Assembly: GCF_900111355.1 (NCBI RefSeq)
Contig: NZ_FOHA01000001.1
Coordinates: 1-64,000, forward strand
Source of the DNA: Isobaculum melis
Lineage (GTDB): Bacteria > Bacillota > Bacilli > Lactobacillales > Carnobacteriaceae
Reading direction: 5' to 3'
DNA: 64,000 bases
Shown: piece after piece, positions 8,405 to 16,769 of the stretch
How positions within the stretch are numbered: position 1 is the stretch's first letter
Layout: each line of letters starts with the position of its first letter
The notes under the pieces: generated by a model
What the model saw: only the letters and a program-made list of their open reading frames with translations
Told to the model about the DNA's origin: nothing
The model's database searches: none
Program-made: the position numbers and the translations under genes

Positions 8405-9474
8405 AAAAATTAGCACCATTGATTATGGGGATTTTATTGATTTGTGGTATTTTATATGGGACAACAACATACATGAACCAGGCGCAAGGCTATACAGTTG
8501 GGAATACATTAACCTTATATAATTGGGGCGATTATATAGACCCAGCCTTGATTAAGAAATTTGAAACAGAAACAGGCTATAAAGTCTCTTATGAAACATT
8601 TGATTCAAATGAAGCGATGTTTACGAAAATAGAGCAAGGTGGGACCAGCTATGATTTAACCATCCCCAGTGAATATATGATTCAAAAAATGATGGATAAA
8701 AACATGCTACTCCCCTTAGATAAAAGTAAAATTGTTGGATTAGAGCATATAAATCCAGCGTTTCTGGATTTAGCTTTTGATCCAGATAACCAGTATTCGA
8801 TTCCCTACTTTTGGGGTACTGTAGGTATTGTTTATAATGATAAATTTGTAAAAGAAGAAGAGATGCTGCATTGGGATGATTTATGGAATCCAGCCTTGAA
8901 AAACAATGTGATGCTAGTCGATGGTGCAAGAGAAGTGATTGGTTTTTCTTTAAATAGTTTAGGGTATTCTTTAAATGATCGAGACCCAAAACATTTAGCA
9001 GAAGTAACTGAGAAGCTAGATGCCTTATCGCCTAATGTGAAAGCGATTGTAGCAGATGAAATAAAAATGTATATGGCGCAGGAAGAAAGTGCGGCGGCGG
9101 TGACCTTTTCTGGAGAAGCTGCGGAGATGTTAGCAGAGAATGAGCATTTGCATTATGTTGTGCCAGAGGAAGGGTCAAATGTGTGGTTTGATAACTTTGT
9201 GATACCAAAAACAGCAAAGAATTTTGATGCAGCTTATGCCTTTATTAATTTTATGTTGCGACCAGAAAATGCAGCTCAGAATGCAGAGTATGTAGGCTAT
9301 TCAACACCGAATAAAGATGCGTTGCAATATTTGCCAGATGAAGTGACTGCTGATGAGCAATTTTATCCTAGTGAAGAGACCATGGCGCATTTGGAAGTGT
9401 ATGAGAATTTAGGGCAACAGGCGTTGGAGTTGTATAATGATTTATTTCTTGAGTTTAAAATGTATCGGAATTAA
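8401..9474 (+). CDS. potD: Spermidine/putrescine-binding protein PotD
   Basis: Extracellular solute-binding subunit, 357 residues. An N-terminal hydrophobic segment (about residues 6-24) is followed by the mature start LTLYNWGDYIDPALIKKFE, typical of PotD/PotF. There is a Cys in LLICGILYG, but the preceding LLI is a poor lipobox, so it may be retained by an uncleaved anchor; this is uncertain. Acidic and aromatic residues expected in the polyamine pocket are present (YDLTIPSEYM, WFDNFVIPK). The stop codon lies inside sequence that reads, in another frame, as a DUF4143 ATPase remnant (next entry). The 3' end of potD therefore appears to abut a deletion junction. Confidence 0.93.
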   Translation: MKKLAPLIMGILLICGILYGTTTYMNQAQGYTVGNTLTLYNWGDYIDPALIKKFETETGYKVSYETFDSNEAMFTKIEQGGTSYDLTIPSEYMIQKMMDKNMLLPLDKSKIVGLEHINPAFLDLAFDPDNQYSIPYFWGTVGIVYNDKFVKEEEMLHWDDLWNPALKNNVMLVDGAREVIGFSLNSLGYSLNDRDPKHLAEVTEKLDALSPNVKAIVADEIKMYMAQEESAAAVTFSGEAAEMLAENEHLHYVVPEEGSNVWFDNFVIPKTAKNFDAAYAFINFMLRPENAAQNAEYVGYSTPNKDALQYLPDEVTADEQFYPSEETMAHLEVYENLGQQALELYNDLFLEFKMYRN

Positions 9475-9835
9475 TAGCAAAAATTCGGTGAAAATGGTCA
9501 TTTATTTTATCGTGCAAAGCAATATGATATTCGAAGACGTGAATATCTTAGAACGAATGGAAAATATTGTTTATGTAGAATTGCTTCAAATAGAGTATAT
9601 GGTAGATGTTGGGAAACTTAGTAATAAAGAGATAGATTTTGTTGCAAGAAAACGAGATGAAACGCTTTATGTTCAAGTCGCCTATGAGTTACCAGATAAT
9701 AATCATGAAACAGATAATTTATTGAACATCAAGGATAATTATAAGAAGATTGTTGTGACTGGGAGATATCATGAGGTGGAACAAATTGATGGGATATCGA
9801 TTGTTTATATTGTTGATTGGTTGTTGGGTGAATAG
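9464..9835 (+). pseudogene. Decayed DUF4143-type AAA ATPase (C-terminal pieces)
   Basis: Three pieces in different frames read like one DUF4143 protein. NVSELIAKI (from about 9464) is followed by a stop. RAKQYDIRRREYLRTNGKY occupies 9511-9567. From 9557 in another frame comes ENIVYVELL, then VGKLSNKEIDFVARKRDE, then YKKIVVTG, ending at VDWLLGE (9835). In intact members these segments occur in this order, separated by about 20-30 more residues between NGKY and ENIVY, so there is both a frameshift and an internal deletion. The 132-residue frame starting at 9437 is therefore an artefact over its first 40 codons. Such ATPases are common accessory genes of unclear function. There is no ribosome binding site and no N-terminal ATPase domain. 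Confidence 0.8.
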
Positions 9836-9973
9836 TTTAGGAACTAAGTAATGAAAAATAGTGACATTTGTGATTTTTTATTTTTTTTAAATAAGGCAAT
9901 CAAATGCTATAGGCTATTAAAACAGCTAGTGACTCGTTAAAAAATAGCAGAATACACTCACTCTATTTAAATA

Positions 9974-10016
9974 AAAAGGATTAACTTTGGTAAAATCATC
10001 AAAGTTTAATCCTTTT
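9974..10016 (-). terminator. Terminator of the ArsR-family gene
   Basis: The arms AAAGGATTAACTTTG (9975-9989) and CAAAGTTTAATCCTTT (10000-10015) pair with a single bulged base. On the minus strand a T-rich tail follows, directly after the ArsR gene's stop codon. It may also work on the plus strand, where a T run follows. Confidence 0.85.
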
Positions 10017-10017
10017 T

Positions 10018-10341
10018 TTACTTCATAATTTGATTTTTTAGTAGTTCGATTAATCCGGGGAAGTGTTGATTCAATCCGTCTATGTTGACTTCGTATTTAT
10101 ATTTATTCCTTTCCTTATGAAGTAAGATAATATCTGCTTCTCTTAATGTTTTTAGATGATGAGACATTGTCGACTTTACTATGGGATAACGTTCTTTTAG
10201 TAAACAGCCTCTTTTCTCATCCAATAAACAAAGAACAATATCTAAGCGAATAGGATCGCTTAGTGCTTGGAGAACTTGCAGTAAGTTCATGTCATATTTT
10301 TCATCGTTATCAGTATTTATAAAGGTTTTATCAATTTTCAT
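10018..10341 (-). CDS. ArsR-family winged-helix repressor
   Basis: A 107-residue protein with an ArsR HTH: ALSDPIRLDIVLCLL, then recognition-helix region VKSTMSHHLKTLREADIILLHKERN and the beta wing. Two cysteines (LCLLDEKRGCL) are present but not in the classical CVC metal site, so metal sensing is not indicated. It is divergent from the SDR gene, with a 22-bp operator-like palindrome between them. It probably represses the SDR gene and perhaps itself. No clear ribosome binding site precedes the first ATG, and a shorter start at MNLLQ is possible. Confidence 0.87.
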   Translation of the reverse strand: MKIDKTFINTDNDEKYDMNLLQVLQALSDPIRLDIVLCLLDEKRGCLLKERYPIVKSTMSHHLKTLREADIILLHKERNKYKYEVNIDGLNQHFPGLIELLKNQIMK

Positions 10342-10381
10342 ACTGTCATTTTACCATAGAAAAAAAATAATCGATAGACGA

Positions 10382-10437
10382 TTGATTTCATTTTTAAAAG
10401 TAGTATACTAAAAGTAGGTTCGATTGAAATCGAACCT
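10382..10437 (+). promoter_or_regulatory. SDR-gene promoter with a 22-bp palindromic operator
   Basis: TTGATT (10382-10387), a 16-base spacer and TATACT (10404-10409) form the promoter. Directly after it, AGGTTCGATT (10416-10425) and AATCGAACCT (10428-10437) form a perfect inverted repeat around a GA centre. This is the size and location expected for an ArsR/SmtB operator overlapping the transcription start. Confidence 0.78.
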
Positions 10438-10524
10438 GATTAGGAAATAGGGTCTTTGGCTAAAAAAAGAGAGTAATAGACAGAGTTGGCAGGAAGTTAC
10501 ATAAAGAAAGGGAGTAAGAGACGT

Positions 10525-11319
10525 ATGGGACAAATTGATTTCAAAGATAAAGTAATTTGGATAACAGGTGCTTCTTCAGGGCTAGGAGAAGCTATGGCAC
10601 ATGAATTTGCTGATTGTGGAGCGAAAGTCATTTTATCTGGTCGTAAAGAAAAGGAATTAGTAAGAGTACAATCTCAAGTGGCTAATTCAAGTATCTTAAT
10701 TCTTGATTTATTACAATCAGAAACCTTTGAAAATAAAGTGAATGATGCAATTTCTTTGTACGGTCATGTAGATATCATTGTTCATAATGGTGGAGTAGGA
10801 CAAAATGCGTTGGCAATAGATACGAAAAAAGAAGTGCAGCATACTATTTTTGATGTGAATTTCTTTAGTACAACAGAATTGACACAATACTTGCTCCCTC
10901 ATTTTAAAAAAAGAAAAACGGGAAATATCGTTTTAATATCTGGTGTTTTAGGAAAAGTAGCATTACCTGGTCGCTCATCATACTCTGCTTCAAAGGCAGC
11001 ACTTCATGGTTACTATGACAGTTTAAGAGCTGAGCTGATAGAAGATAACATTGATGTTACCATCCTTATACCAAGCTTTTTAAAGACTGATTTGACAAAA
11101 AAATCTTTGAGTTATAATGGAGACCGTTCCAACAAAGAAGCTGAAACTGCTGGTTGTCCAGTTGATAAGGCTGCAAAACAAGTTGCAAATGCAGTTTTTA
11201 AGAAAAAATACCAAGCTTTTATTGGGAATAACGATAAGGGGCGGTTATTACTCCTTATTAGTCGATTATTCCCATCATTAGCAATTAGTATGGTTTTGAA
11301 ACAAGTAAAAAATAATTAG
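10525..11319 (+). CDS. Short-chain dehydrogenase/reductase
   Basis: A classical SDR of 264 residues. The NAD(P)-binding TGASSGLG is at residues 14-21, the NAG-equivalent motif is NGG (88-90), the catalytic Ser is near 139 (LISGV), and Tyr153 and Lys157 lie in SYSASKA. The C-terminal part (about residue 200 on) contains hydrophobic and basic stretches typical of the DHRS7/YqjQ-type subgroup. I choose ATG 10525 because AAAGGGAG precedes it and the protein then begins just before the Rossmann strand; an upstream TTG at 10486 would add 13 residues. The R at position 40 (LSGRKEKE) suggests NADP preference. The substrate is unknown. It is probably controlled by the divergent ArsR protein. Confidence 0.88.
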   Translation: MGQIDFKDKVIWITGASSGLGEAMAHEFADCGAKVILSGRKEKELVRVQSQVANSSILILDLLQSETFENKVNDAISLYGHVDIIVHNGGVGQNALAIDTKKEVQHTIFDVNFFSTTELTQYLLPHFKKRKTGNIVLISGVLGKVALPGRSSYSASKAALHGYYDSLRAELIEDNIDVTILIPSFLKTDLTKKSLSYNGDRSNKEAETAGCPVDKAAKQVANAVFKKKYQAFIGNNDKGRLLLLISRLFPSLAISMVLKQVKNN

Positions 11320-11810
11320 AAATCATGATAGATTTGCTATTTACTATAAAACAAAAAGATTGGAGAGTAAAGTACCTTTTGATATAAGGAAGAGTTACAT
11401 AGTAAAGCTTTATAGGTTAGAAACGTTCAATCAAAAAAGATATTATTATCGCTACGTTAGTTGGTTGTATTGTGAAACTGAAAAAGAAATAACAATTGAA
11501 GTGATTATCTAACCACACTATTTTTAGAGGATTTGCAAGGTGATAAAGTGTTGGAAGATTTGAATTATTGGAAGAAAAATAATGCGACTAATGTAAAATG
11601 AATAAAAACTATGAGTTTATGGGGTAGATTTACTTGGTTTTGGTTTTTTACCATTCTACCAAAGAGTATAGGATTATTTTTAAATTAACGATGAAGAGAC
11701 GATTTTACCAATCTAAGATGTATCAGAATTAATAGCAAAACTCAGTGGAAATGGCTAAAACCAATAAAAATAGGAGAGAGAGTATCTCCATGTTCACTGT
11801 CAGTTTTCCA
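11320..11810. other. Non-coding, degenerate stretch
   Basis: No intact gene is visible. Short open pieces exist, such as one ending EKEITIEVII and one reading EDLQGDKVLEDLNYWKKNN, but they carry no start signals and I cannot assign them. The only recognisable piece is the DUF4143 remnant at 11718-11755. Confidence 0.5.
11718..11755 (+). pseudogene. Second remnant of a DUF4143 AAA ATPase
   Basis: The frame reads DVSELIAKLSGNG and then a stop. This matches the conserved SELIAKLSGNGQN segment of DUF4143 ATPases. The DNA is nearly identical to the first piece after potD: positions 9463-9503 and 11716-11755 share ATGTATC-GAATTAATAGCAAAA and the following bases with a few changes. It may be a second decayed copy or a displaced piece of the same gene. 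Confidence 0.65.
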
Positions 11811-11854
11811 AAATAACAAAAAAAGCGACGAATTTGTCGCTTTTTTTGTTATTT
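11811..11854. terminator. Strong bidirectional terminator-like hairpin
   Basis: A 19-bp perfect stem (11811-11829 with 11836-11854) has a 6-base loop and a GCGAC/GTCGC core flanked by A and T runs, so it can act on both strands. The converging genes are the Rrf2 gene (minus) and whatever once lay at 11.3-11.8 kb. Confidence 0.85.
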
Positions 11855-11932
11855 AATTTTTTCTACCAAGAAAGCCGTTATGAAATGTTAAAATGCGGAT
11901 GGTGTACCAGTTTTTTGTATTGAGCTCGGCTA

Positions 11933-12367
11933 CTATTTCGGTAAAAGATCAGCTAAATAGTATTGTTTTAGTACATCATGCATGCTATTTTCAGCTTCAT
12001 TTAATACTCTGATACCATTATTTGTAATTTCATCTAGAATTTCAGTCTCATATAGAACCTCTCGATTAAATTTTTTGTGTATACTAAATAAATGATTTTC
12101 ATTTTCAATAGCTAAAAAAACTTCCATTAGAGTAACCTCATCTATACTCTTATTTAATGCAACACCACCAGTTGGTCCAGCTTTAGAAACTAATAATTGT
12201 GCGTTTTTTAATTTAGTAAGCACCTTATTTAGAGTCGGTACAGGTATGTTTAGACCTTTTGACATCACACTGGTTGATAGGTAGCTATATTTCTTCTCTG
12301 ATGACTTAAAGTGAATGTATAGTAAAATCTCAATTGCTTGAGAAAATGCATGTGAATAAGCACTCAT
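11933..12367 (-). CDS. Rrf2-family transcriptional regulator (cysteine-free)
   Basis: A 144-residue Rrf2/BadM protein. The winged HTH includes LNIPVPTLNKVLTKLKNAQLLVSKAGPTGGVAL, with the family hallmark GPxGG, and the segment ITLMEV-like VTLMEVFLAIE follows. It contains no cysteine at all, so unlike IscR or NsrR it cannot hold a Cys-ligated Fe-S cluster; it resembles the YwnA type. AAGGAGG precedes the ATG on the minus strand. The target is unknown. The nearest plus-strand partner after the decayed stretch is the ABC transporter at 13007. Confidence 0.87.
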   Translation of the reverse strand: MSAYSHAFSQAIEILLYIHFKSSEKKYSYLSTSVMSKGLNIPVPTLNKVLTKLKNAQLLVSKAGPTGGVALNKSIDEVTLMEVFLAIENENHLFSIHKKFNREVLYETEILDEITNNGIRVLNEAENSMHDVLKQYYLADLLPK

Positions 12368-12754
12368 TTTTTTCCTCCTTATCTTATTACAGTCTGTATT
12401 TTATCGAAATCTCACAAAATAGCAATTATTGCGTCACGCTTACTTTACCAGTATAGCCAAGTTTTTATTGACAAACAAGATAAAGAGGAGTATCTTTCAT
12501 ACAACAGCTAATTATATACATATTAGATAGATATATATAAAGAGGCGTCAGAAAAAAGTATTCAGTCATATATGAAGACAAACTAAAGAAAATGATTGCT
12601 GATGTTTTGGAAGGTAAATCTATCGCAGAATAAATATACCTAGACAGTGAGTTGGAAAGGATAACTATTGTGAAGGCTCTTCTAGAAAAATTAGAAGAGC
12701 TATCCAACTGCTTCGCCTTTAGCTGTATGACTGATTGAATGGAGGAGGAAATCT
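12368..12754. other. Degenerate intergenic stretch
   Basis: No intact gene is visible. A plus-strand frame around 12560-12632 reads YEDKLKKMIADVLEGKSIAE and is then stopped; I could not assign it to a family. A hairpin GGCTCTTCTAGAAAAATTAGAAGAGC (in two halves, about 12675-12700) follows. The stretch looks like eroded DNA between the Rrf2 gene and the fabF fragment. Confidence 0.45.
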
Positions 12755-12886
12755 ATGAAACGAAGAGTCGTCATTACAGGACTTGGTCTCGTTACTCAGT
12801 TAGGGACAGGAGAAATTGAATCGTTCGAAGAAAGGCTAATCATATCACCTAAAATAAGTATCAAAGTACCAAAAGAAACCAGATAA
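12755..12886 (+). pseudogene. N-terminal fragment of a beta-ketoacyl-ACP synthase II gene
   Basis: ATG 12755 is preceded by GGAGGAGG, and the frame starts MKRRVVITGLGLVTQLGTG, the unmistakable N-terminus of FabF-type condensing enzymes (usual form RVVITGLG-VTPLG). After about 27 residues the similarity stops and the frame ends at 43 codons. No condensing-enzyme active site remains. The initiation signals are intact, so a short peptide may still be made. Confidence 0.8.
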
Positions 12887-13006
12887 AAATAGAAGTTATC
12901 AACTTTTCACTATATTCCTGCAGCAGAGGCAGAAAATGCTGATCATTCAACTTAGTAAACCTACTTTGCTAATTAACGATAAACTAAAAGAAATGAGGAA
13001 TCAGAG

Positions 13007-13708
13007 ATGAGTTTTATCCAAATAGAAAACTTGAAAAAAGAATACAAAACAGGAGATCAAATTACCACAGCATTGAAAAATATATCTTTTAATGTCGAAA
13101 AAGGTAGTTTTACTATTATTTTGGGGCCTAGTGGTTCCGGTAAAAGTACAACGCTAAATGCTATCGGTGGCATGGATCATATGACTGCTGGAAAGGTTAT
13201 TGTGGACAGCGAAGATATTGCTAATCTTTCTTCTACACAGTTAACAGATTACAGAAGAAGTGAAGTCGGGTTTGTTTTTCAATTCTATAATCTCATTCCT
13301 TCTCTAAACGTTCTAGAAAATATTGATATTGTCAGAAAAATGAGTAAGTCTTCAATATCAAGTGAGACAATTCTAGAGGAAGTTGGTTTAGCTCAGAGAA
13401 AGCACCATTTTCCTAGTGAACTTTCTGGTGGTGAACTTCAACGAGTATCAATTGCGAGAGCTATATGCAAAGACCCAAAAATACTTTTATGCGATGAACC
13501 AACAGGAGCGTTAGACACCGAAACTGGTAGAAAAGTCTTACAATTGTTGCAAAGTATGGCTAGACTACATAATAAAACTGTCGTTATTGTTACACATAAC
13601 TCGTCTATTGCTCAAGCTGCCGATAGAATCATTCACATTAAAGATGGCATAGTTGAAAAAGTAACCAATAATCCGCACCCTATCGGAATCGATAAGGTGG
13701 TGTGGTAA
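13007..13708 (+). CDS. ABC transporter ATP-binding protein, MacB/LolD type
   Basis: A 233-residue ATPase. Walker A GPSGSGKST, Q-loop VFQFYNLIPSLNVLEN, signature LSGGELQRVSIARAI, Walker B ILLCDEPTGALD and the H-loop VTHN are all present. This is the subgroup that pairs with FtsX-type permeases in export of lipoproteins, peptides or drugs, or in mechanotransmission. It is followed by its permease with a few bases between. An upstream A/G-rich site (AAAGAAATGAGG) precedes the ATG. Confidence 0.93.
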   Translation: MSFIQIENLKKEYKTGDQITTALKNISFNVEKGSFTIILGPSGSGKSTTLNAIGGMDHMTAGKVIVDSEDIANLSSTQLTDYRRSEVGFVFQFYNLIPSLNVLENIDIVRKMSKSSISSETILEEVGLAQRKHHFPSELSGGELQRVSIARAICKDPKILLCDEPTGALDTETGRKVLQLLQSMARLHNKTVVIVTHNSSIAQAADRIIHIKDGIVEKVTNNPHPIGIDKVVW

Positions 13709-13710
13709 AT

Positions 13711-16014
13711 ATGCTAGAACTACTAAAAAAAAATCTAAGAGATTTTTGGTCACTAAAAGGAGAATTTTTCTCAATAATCTTTCTATCATGCATCGCAATC
13801 TTGCTTTTTTCTGGCTACACAAATGGTTGGCATGGGATGCAAAAAAACTTTGATGAACTGAGTGAAAGTAGTCATTTGGCCGATGCTTGGGTTAGCGTCT
13901 CTGATATTGCTGAAGATGATATAGAAGCGCTGAAAAAATTAGAGTATGTAGATGAAGTTCAAGGTGAGACTCGCATTCAAGCGGATGTTGTTGATAAGGA
14001 TGATCATCAAATTCTCACCGTTATTCCTGATTCAAATGAAATATCTACAATAACAAGTCTAAGCGGTCAAGATTTTGATATTGATTCTGAAGGCATTTGG
14101 ATTGATCAAAAACATGCAGAAGAAAACAGTTATGGGATTGGTGACAAGATCATTTTGTTAGTTAACAACGAACCTTTGTCAATTACTGTCAAAGGAATGA
14201 TTAGCTCTCCGGATTTCATTGGTTATACAGGTCCAAATAACTCTGTGATTTATGACACTGGTTTGTATGGATATGCTTATGTTACACCTAAAACCTTGAA
14301 AGATGCACTCGCTACCAACACCTTATTATTAACTTTTTCGGAGGATGTGACACTAGAAGAAGTAAGAGAGGATGTTGAAAATATTCTTCAAGGTAAATAT
14401 TTGAATTTAGTTGATCAAAATGACTATCAGTATCTATCGAATTATTTACAACGCATTCAAATGTTACGAAGCATGTCAATTATCTTTTCCATAGTGGTCT
14501 TTTTACTAGTGATATTGACCACTGTTACGACTATGCAACGTCTCGTTAATAATCAGCAAACCATTATTGGCACTTTTAAAGCTCTTGGGGTTAAAAATTC
14601 AACGATTATGATTCATTACAGCTTATATGGGTTTCTTGTTACTTTAATTGGTGGCCTATTAGGCGCAATGATAGGGCCACTAACCTTGACGCCTTTTTAC
14701 ATTAGGGTGCAAGAGAATCAGTTTAATATTTTTAATTTAAAGGGTGCGAGCTCTCCTTTTACACTATTGTTAATCACCATATTAGTTGTCCTAGGAACTT
14801 TATCAGCACTTCTAACAATCAGAAAGGATGTACAGAATACACCAACAGAAATTCTACGTCCTTCTGAAAGTAAACGAGTAAAAAAAATACTCCTAGAATA
14901 CTTTCCACAATTCTGGAATCGTTTGAGTTTCGAATGGCGTTGGATTTTAAGAGATTTTTTCAAAAACAGAATAAAATCTTTAATCGCAGTATTGGCCATA
15001 ATAGGAAGCATGGCTTTACTGACAACTAGCTTGAACAATCAATACTCTTTACAAGAAACAAATAATGAATTATATGGGACACAGTACAGCTACAATAACA
15101 AAATTCAATTAACAGGTTTATCAACTTCTGAAAACCAAAATGAGTTGTTAAGTTCACTAAGCAATGATGGTCAATGGGTACTTGAAAATTCTGCGATTAT
15201 TCAAAACAGTCAAAGTAGTGAGACAGGAATACTAACTGTGGTTGATGAAGGATTATATGTCCAACTAAATGATAGAGAAAATAACAGTATACCTTTAGAA
15301 CAAGAAGATGTCGTAGTGTCTGAACAATTTGCTGAAAATAATGGGTACCGAATTGGGGATACCATCCAAATACGTCCTTTGGGAAATGACAGTTATTTTA
15401 ATGGCAATATTACAAATATTGCTAAAGTAAGTTCACCACAGGGCGTTTTTATGTCTAGAAAATATTGGGAAGTACAAGGCTTAACTTTTAATCCAAGTTC
15501 TTTATTGACAAGTAAAGATTTGAATAATAACGCTCTTGAGGACTTTGATTTCGTTGGAAATACGGTGTCTCTTGACAGCCAATTGGAAGATGCAAATTTA
15601 GTTTTAAATAACATTAGTGGGATTATTTTAGTGATGGCTGTCGTAGCGATTCTCTTAAGTTGGGCACTGTTGTATAACTTGGGAACTCTTAACTTTACAG
15701 AAAGATATAGAGAATATGCAACTTTGGAAGTTTTAGGATTTCGAGAAAAAGAAATACAATCTATGATACGAAATGAAAATCTACTAACTTTTGGAATTGG
15801 CTGGCTAATTAGTATTCCAGTTGGAATCGAGTTTTTGAATCTTTTCGCAGCAATGAGTAGTACAAATTCTACAGATGTGTTTCCATTTAACAGTATATCA
15901 CGTGTGATTTTGTCTTCGTTAATTATTTTACTGACTGTCTTAATCATTAGTAGTCTAGTAAGTAGAAAAGTCAAAAAGATTAATATGATTGAAGCCTTAA
16001 AAAGTGTCGAATGA
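13711..16014 (+). CDS. FtsX-family ABC transporter permease, two-domain
   Basis: A 767-residue membrane protein with a helix at about residues 17-35. A large extracytoplasmic domain follows (about 40-245), then three helices (about 250-375) forming one FtsX domain. A second cytoplasmic linker and helix (about 425), a second extracytoplasmic domain, and three C-terminal helices (about 635-760) complete it. I start it at ATG 13711 because AAGGTGG lies 10 bases upstream; the GTG at 13702 is too close to that site. Duplicated FtsX permeases of this size commonly export or sense peptides and antibiotics. The substrate is unknown. No two-component system is adjacent; the nearest regulator is the Rrf2 gene upstream. 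Confidence 0.88.
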   Translation: MLELLKKNLRDFWSLKGEFFSIIFLSCIAILLFSGYTNGWHGMQKNFDELSESSHLADAWVSVSDIAEDDIEALKKLEYVDEVQGETRIQADVVDKDDHQILTVIPDSNEISTITSLSGQDFDIDSEGIWIDQKHAEENSYGIGDKIILLVNNEPLSITVKGMISSPDFIGYTGPNNSVIYDTGLYGYAYVTPKTLKDALATNTLLLTFSEDVTLEEVREDVENILQGKYLNLVDQNDYQYLSNYLQRIQMLRSMSIIFSIVVFLLVILTTVTTMQRLVNNQQTIIGTFKALGVKNSTIMIHYSLYGFLVTLIGGLLGAMIGPLTLTPFYIRVQENQFNIFNLKGASSPFTLLLITILVVLGTLSALLTIRKDVQNTPTEILRPSESKRVKKILLEYFPQFWNRLSFEWRWILRDFFKNRIKSLIAVLAIIGSMALLTTSLNNQYSLQETNNELYGTQYSYNNKIQLTGLSTSENQNELLSSLSNDGQWVLENSAIIQNSQSSETGILTVVDEGLYVQLNDRENNSIPLEQEDVVVSEQFAENNGYRIGDTIQIRPLGNDSYFNGNITNIAKVSSPQGVFMSRKYWEVQGLTFNPSSLLTSKDLNNNALEDFDFVGNTVSLDSQLEDANLVLNNISGIILVMAVVAILLSWALLYNLGTLNFTERYREYATLEVLGFREKEIQSMIRNENLLTFGIGWLISIPVGIEFLNLFAAMSSTNSTDVFPFNSISRVILSSLIILLTVLIISSLVSRKVKKINMIEALKSVE

Positions 16015-16139
16015 TGAAACGCGTCAGAAAGGATTGTAACGGATGATGAAAAAAGGCTATTGTCGGTTCGATTATTTTTACAAAAAAGAGCGATAATCGC
16101 AGCATTGCGACTATATCACTCTTTACATGACCTGCCAAT

Positions 16140-16589
16140 CTATTTATCACGAATCTTTAAACAAAATAAATAATAACTGAAAGTTAAAAATAGGATGAAT
16201 AAATCAAATCGTGCAATAGTTGGACCTAACACGGCCAGTCGATTTTTTAGCAAAAATGTACCCAGTAAAAGGATTGCATCTGCGATTGTGGAAATGAGTG
16301 CCATCTTCTTTGCTATGTTCTTCTTTTTCAGTAACAGTAGAAAGATAGGGGCTAGAACACCAGTCATTAAATTTGCAATCCATAAAATCAGAAATGGAAA
16401 TGGGTAATTTGTAAAGTAAGCAACTACAGATTGCCCATATCCATGAACTTGATAATAACTTGAGTTATGAGATAGCATCATCAATAAATCATAGATTCCC
16501 ATTGCATACATAAATATCATAAATGAAGAAAATAATAAGATAATGACGCTATGACGATGATTCTTAGAAAAATGTTTTTCTTTACGCAT
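16140..16589 (-). CDS. Four-helix membrane protein of unknown function
   Basis: A 149-residue protein with a basic N-terminus (MRKEKHFSKNHRHS) and four hydrophobic segments at about residues 15-40, 55-85, 92-112 and 122-145. I do not recognise a family. It is the third gene of a minus-strand operon after an XRE-AbrB regulator and a 55-residue protein, 12 bases after the latter, with GGAG upstream of the ATG. The setting suggests a regulated membrane protein, perhaps stress or immunity related, but nothing in the sequence proves it. Confidence 0.75.
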   Translation of the reverse strand: MRKEKHFSKNHRHSVIILLFSSFMIFMYAMGIYDLLMMLSHNSSYYQVHGYGQSVVAYFTNYPFPFLILWIANLMTGVLAPIFLLLLKKKNIAKKMALISTIADAILLLGTFLLKNRLAVLGPTIARFDLFILFLTFSYYLFCLKIRDK

Positions 16590-16601
16590 AAATCATGACT
16601 C

Positions 16602-16769
16602 CTATTCATGATTATTTGCCATTAAAGCATCATACTTTTCAGCTTTTTCTTTTAATTGTTCTATATACGCCTCAAACTCCTCCATGCTTTTAAATCCAAA
16701 ATTTTTTTTAACATAGGTAATGATTGGCATGCCTTTATTTAGTTCTTTAATCATTCGATTAGTTGTCAC
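16602..16769 (-). CDS. 55-residue small protein with an amphipathic helix
   Basis: The minus-strand frame starts at GTG (16769-16767) with AAAGGA about 9 bases upstream and ends at TAG (16604-16602). The product starts VTTNRMIKELNKG, contains YVKKNFGFKSMEEFEAYIEQ, and ends in a charged helix and NNHE. It overlaps the end of the XRE-AbrB gene by 11 bases and precedes the membrane protein by 12, so it is embedded in an operon. No family is recognised. Confidence 0.65.
   Translation of the reverse strand: MTTNRMIKELNKGMPIITYVKKNFGFKSMEEFEAYIEQLKEKAEKYDALMANNHE

Noticed and set aside
8401-8500. PotD as a certain lipoprotein
   Set aside because: The only Cys in the signal region follows LLI, which is a poor lipobox; I keep the anchor open.
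9437-9556. First 40 codons of the frame 9437-9835 as a real protein start
   Set aside because: They overlap potD and cover DNA that reads as DUF4143 pieces in other frames; no ribosome binding site.
12560-12632. Transposase remnant in the piece reading KLKKMIADVLEGKSIAE
   Set aside because: Superficially like a helix-turn-helix of an IS OrfA, but too short and interrupted to assign.
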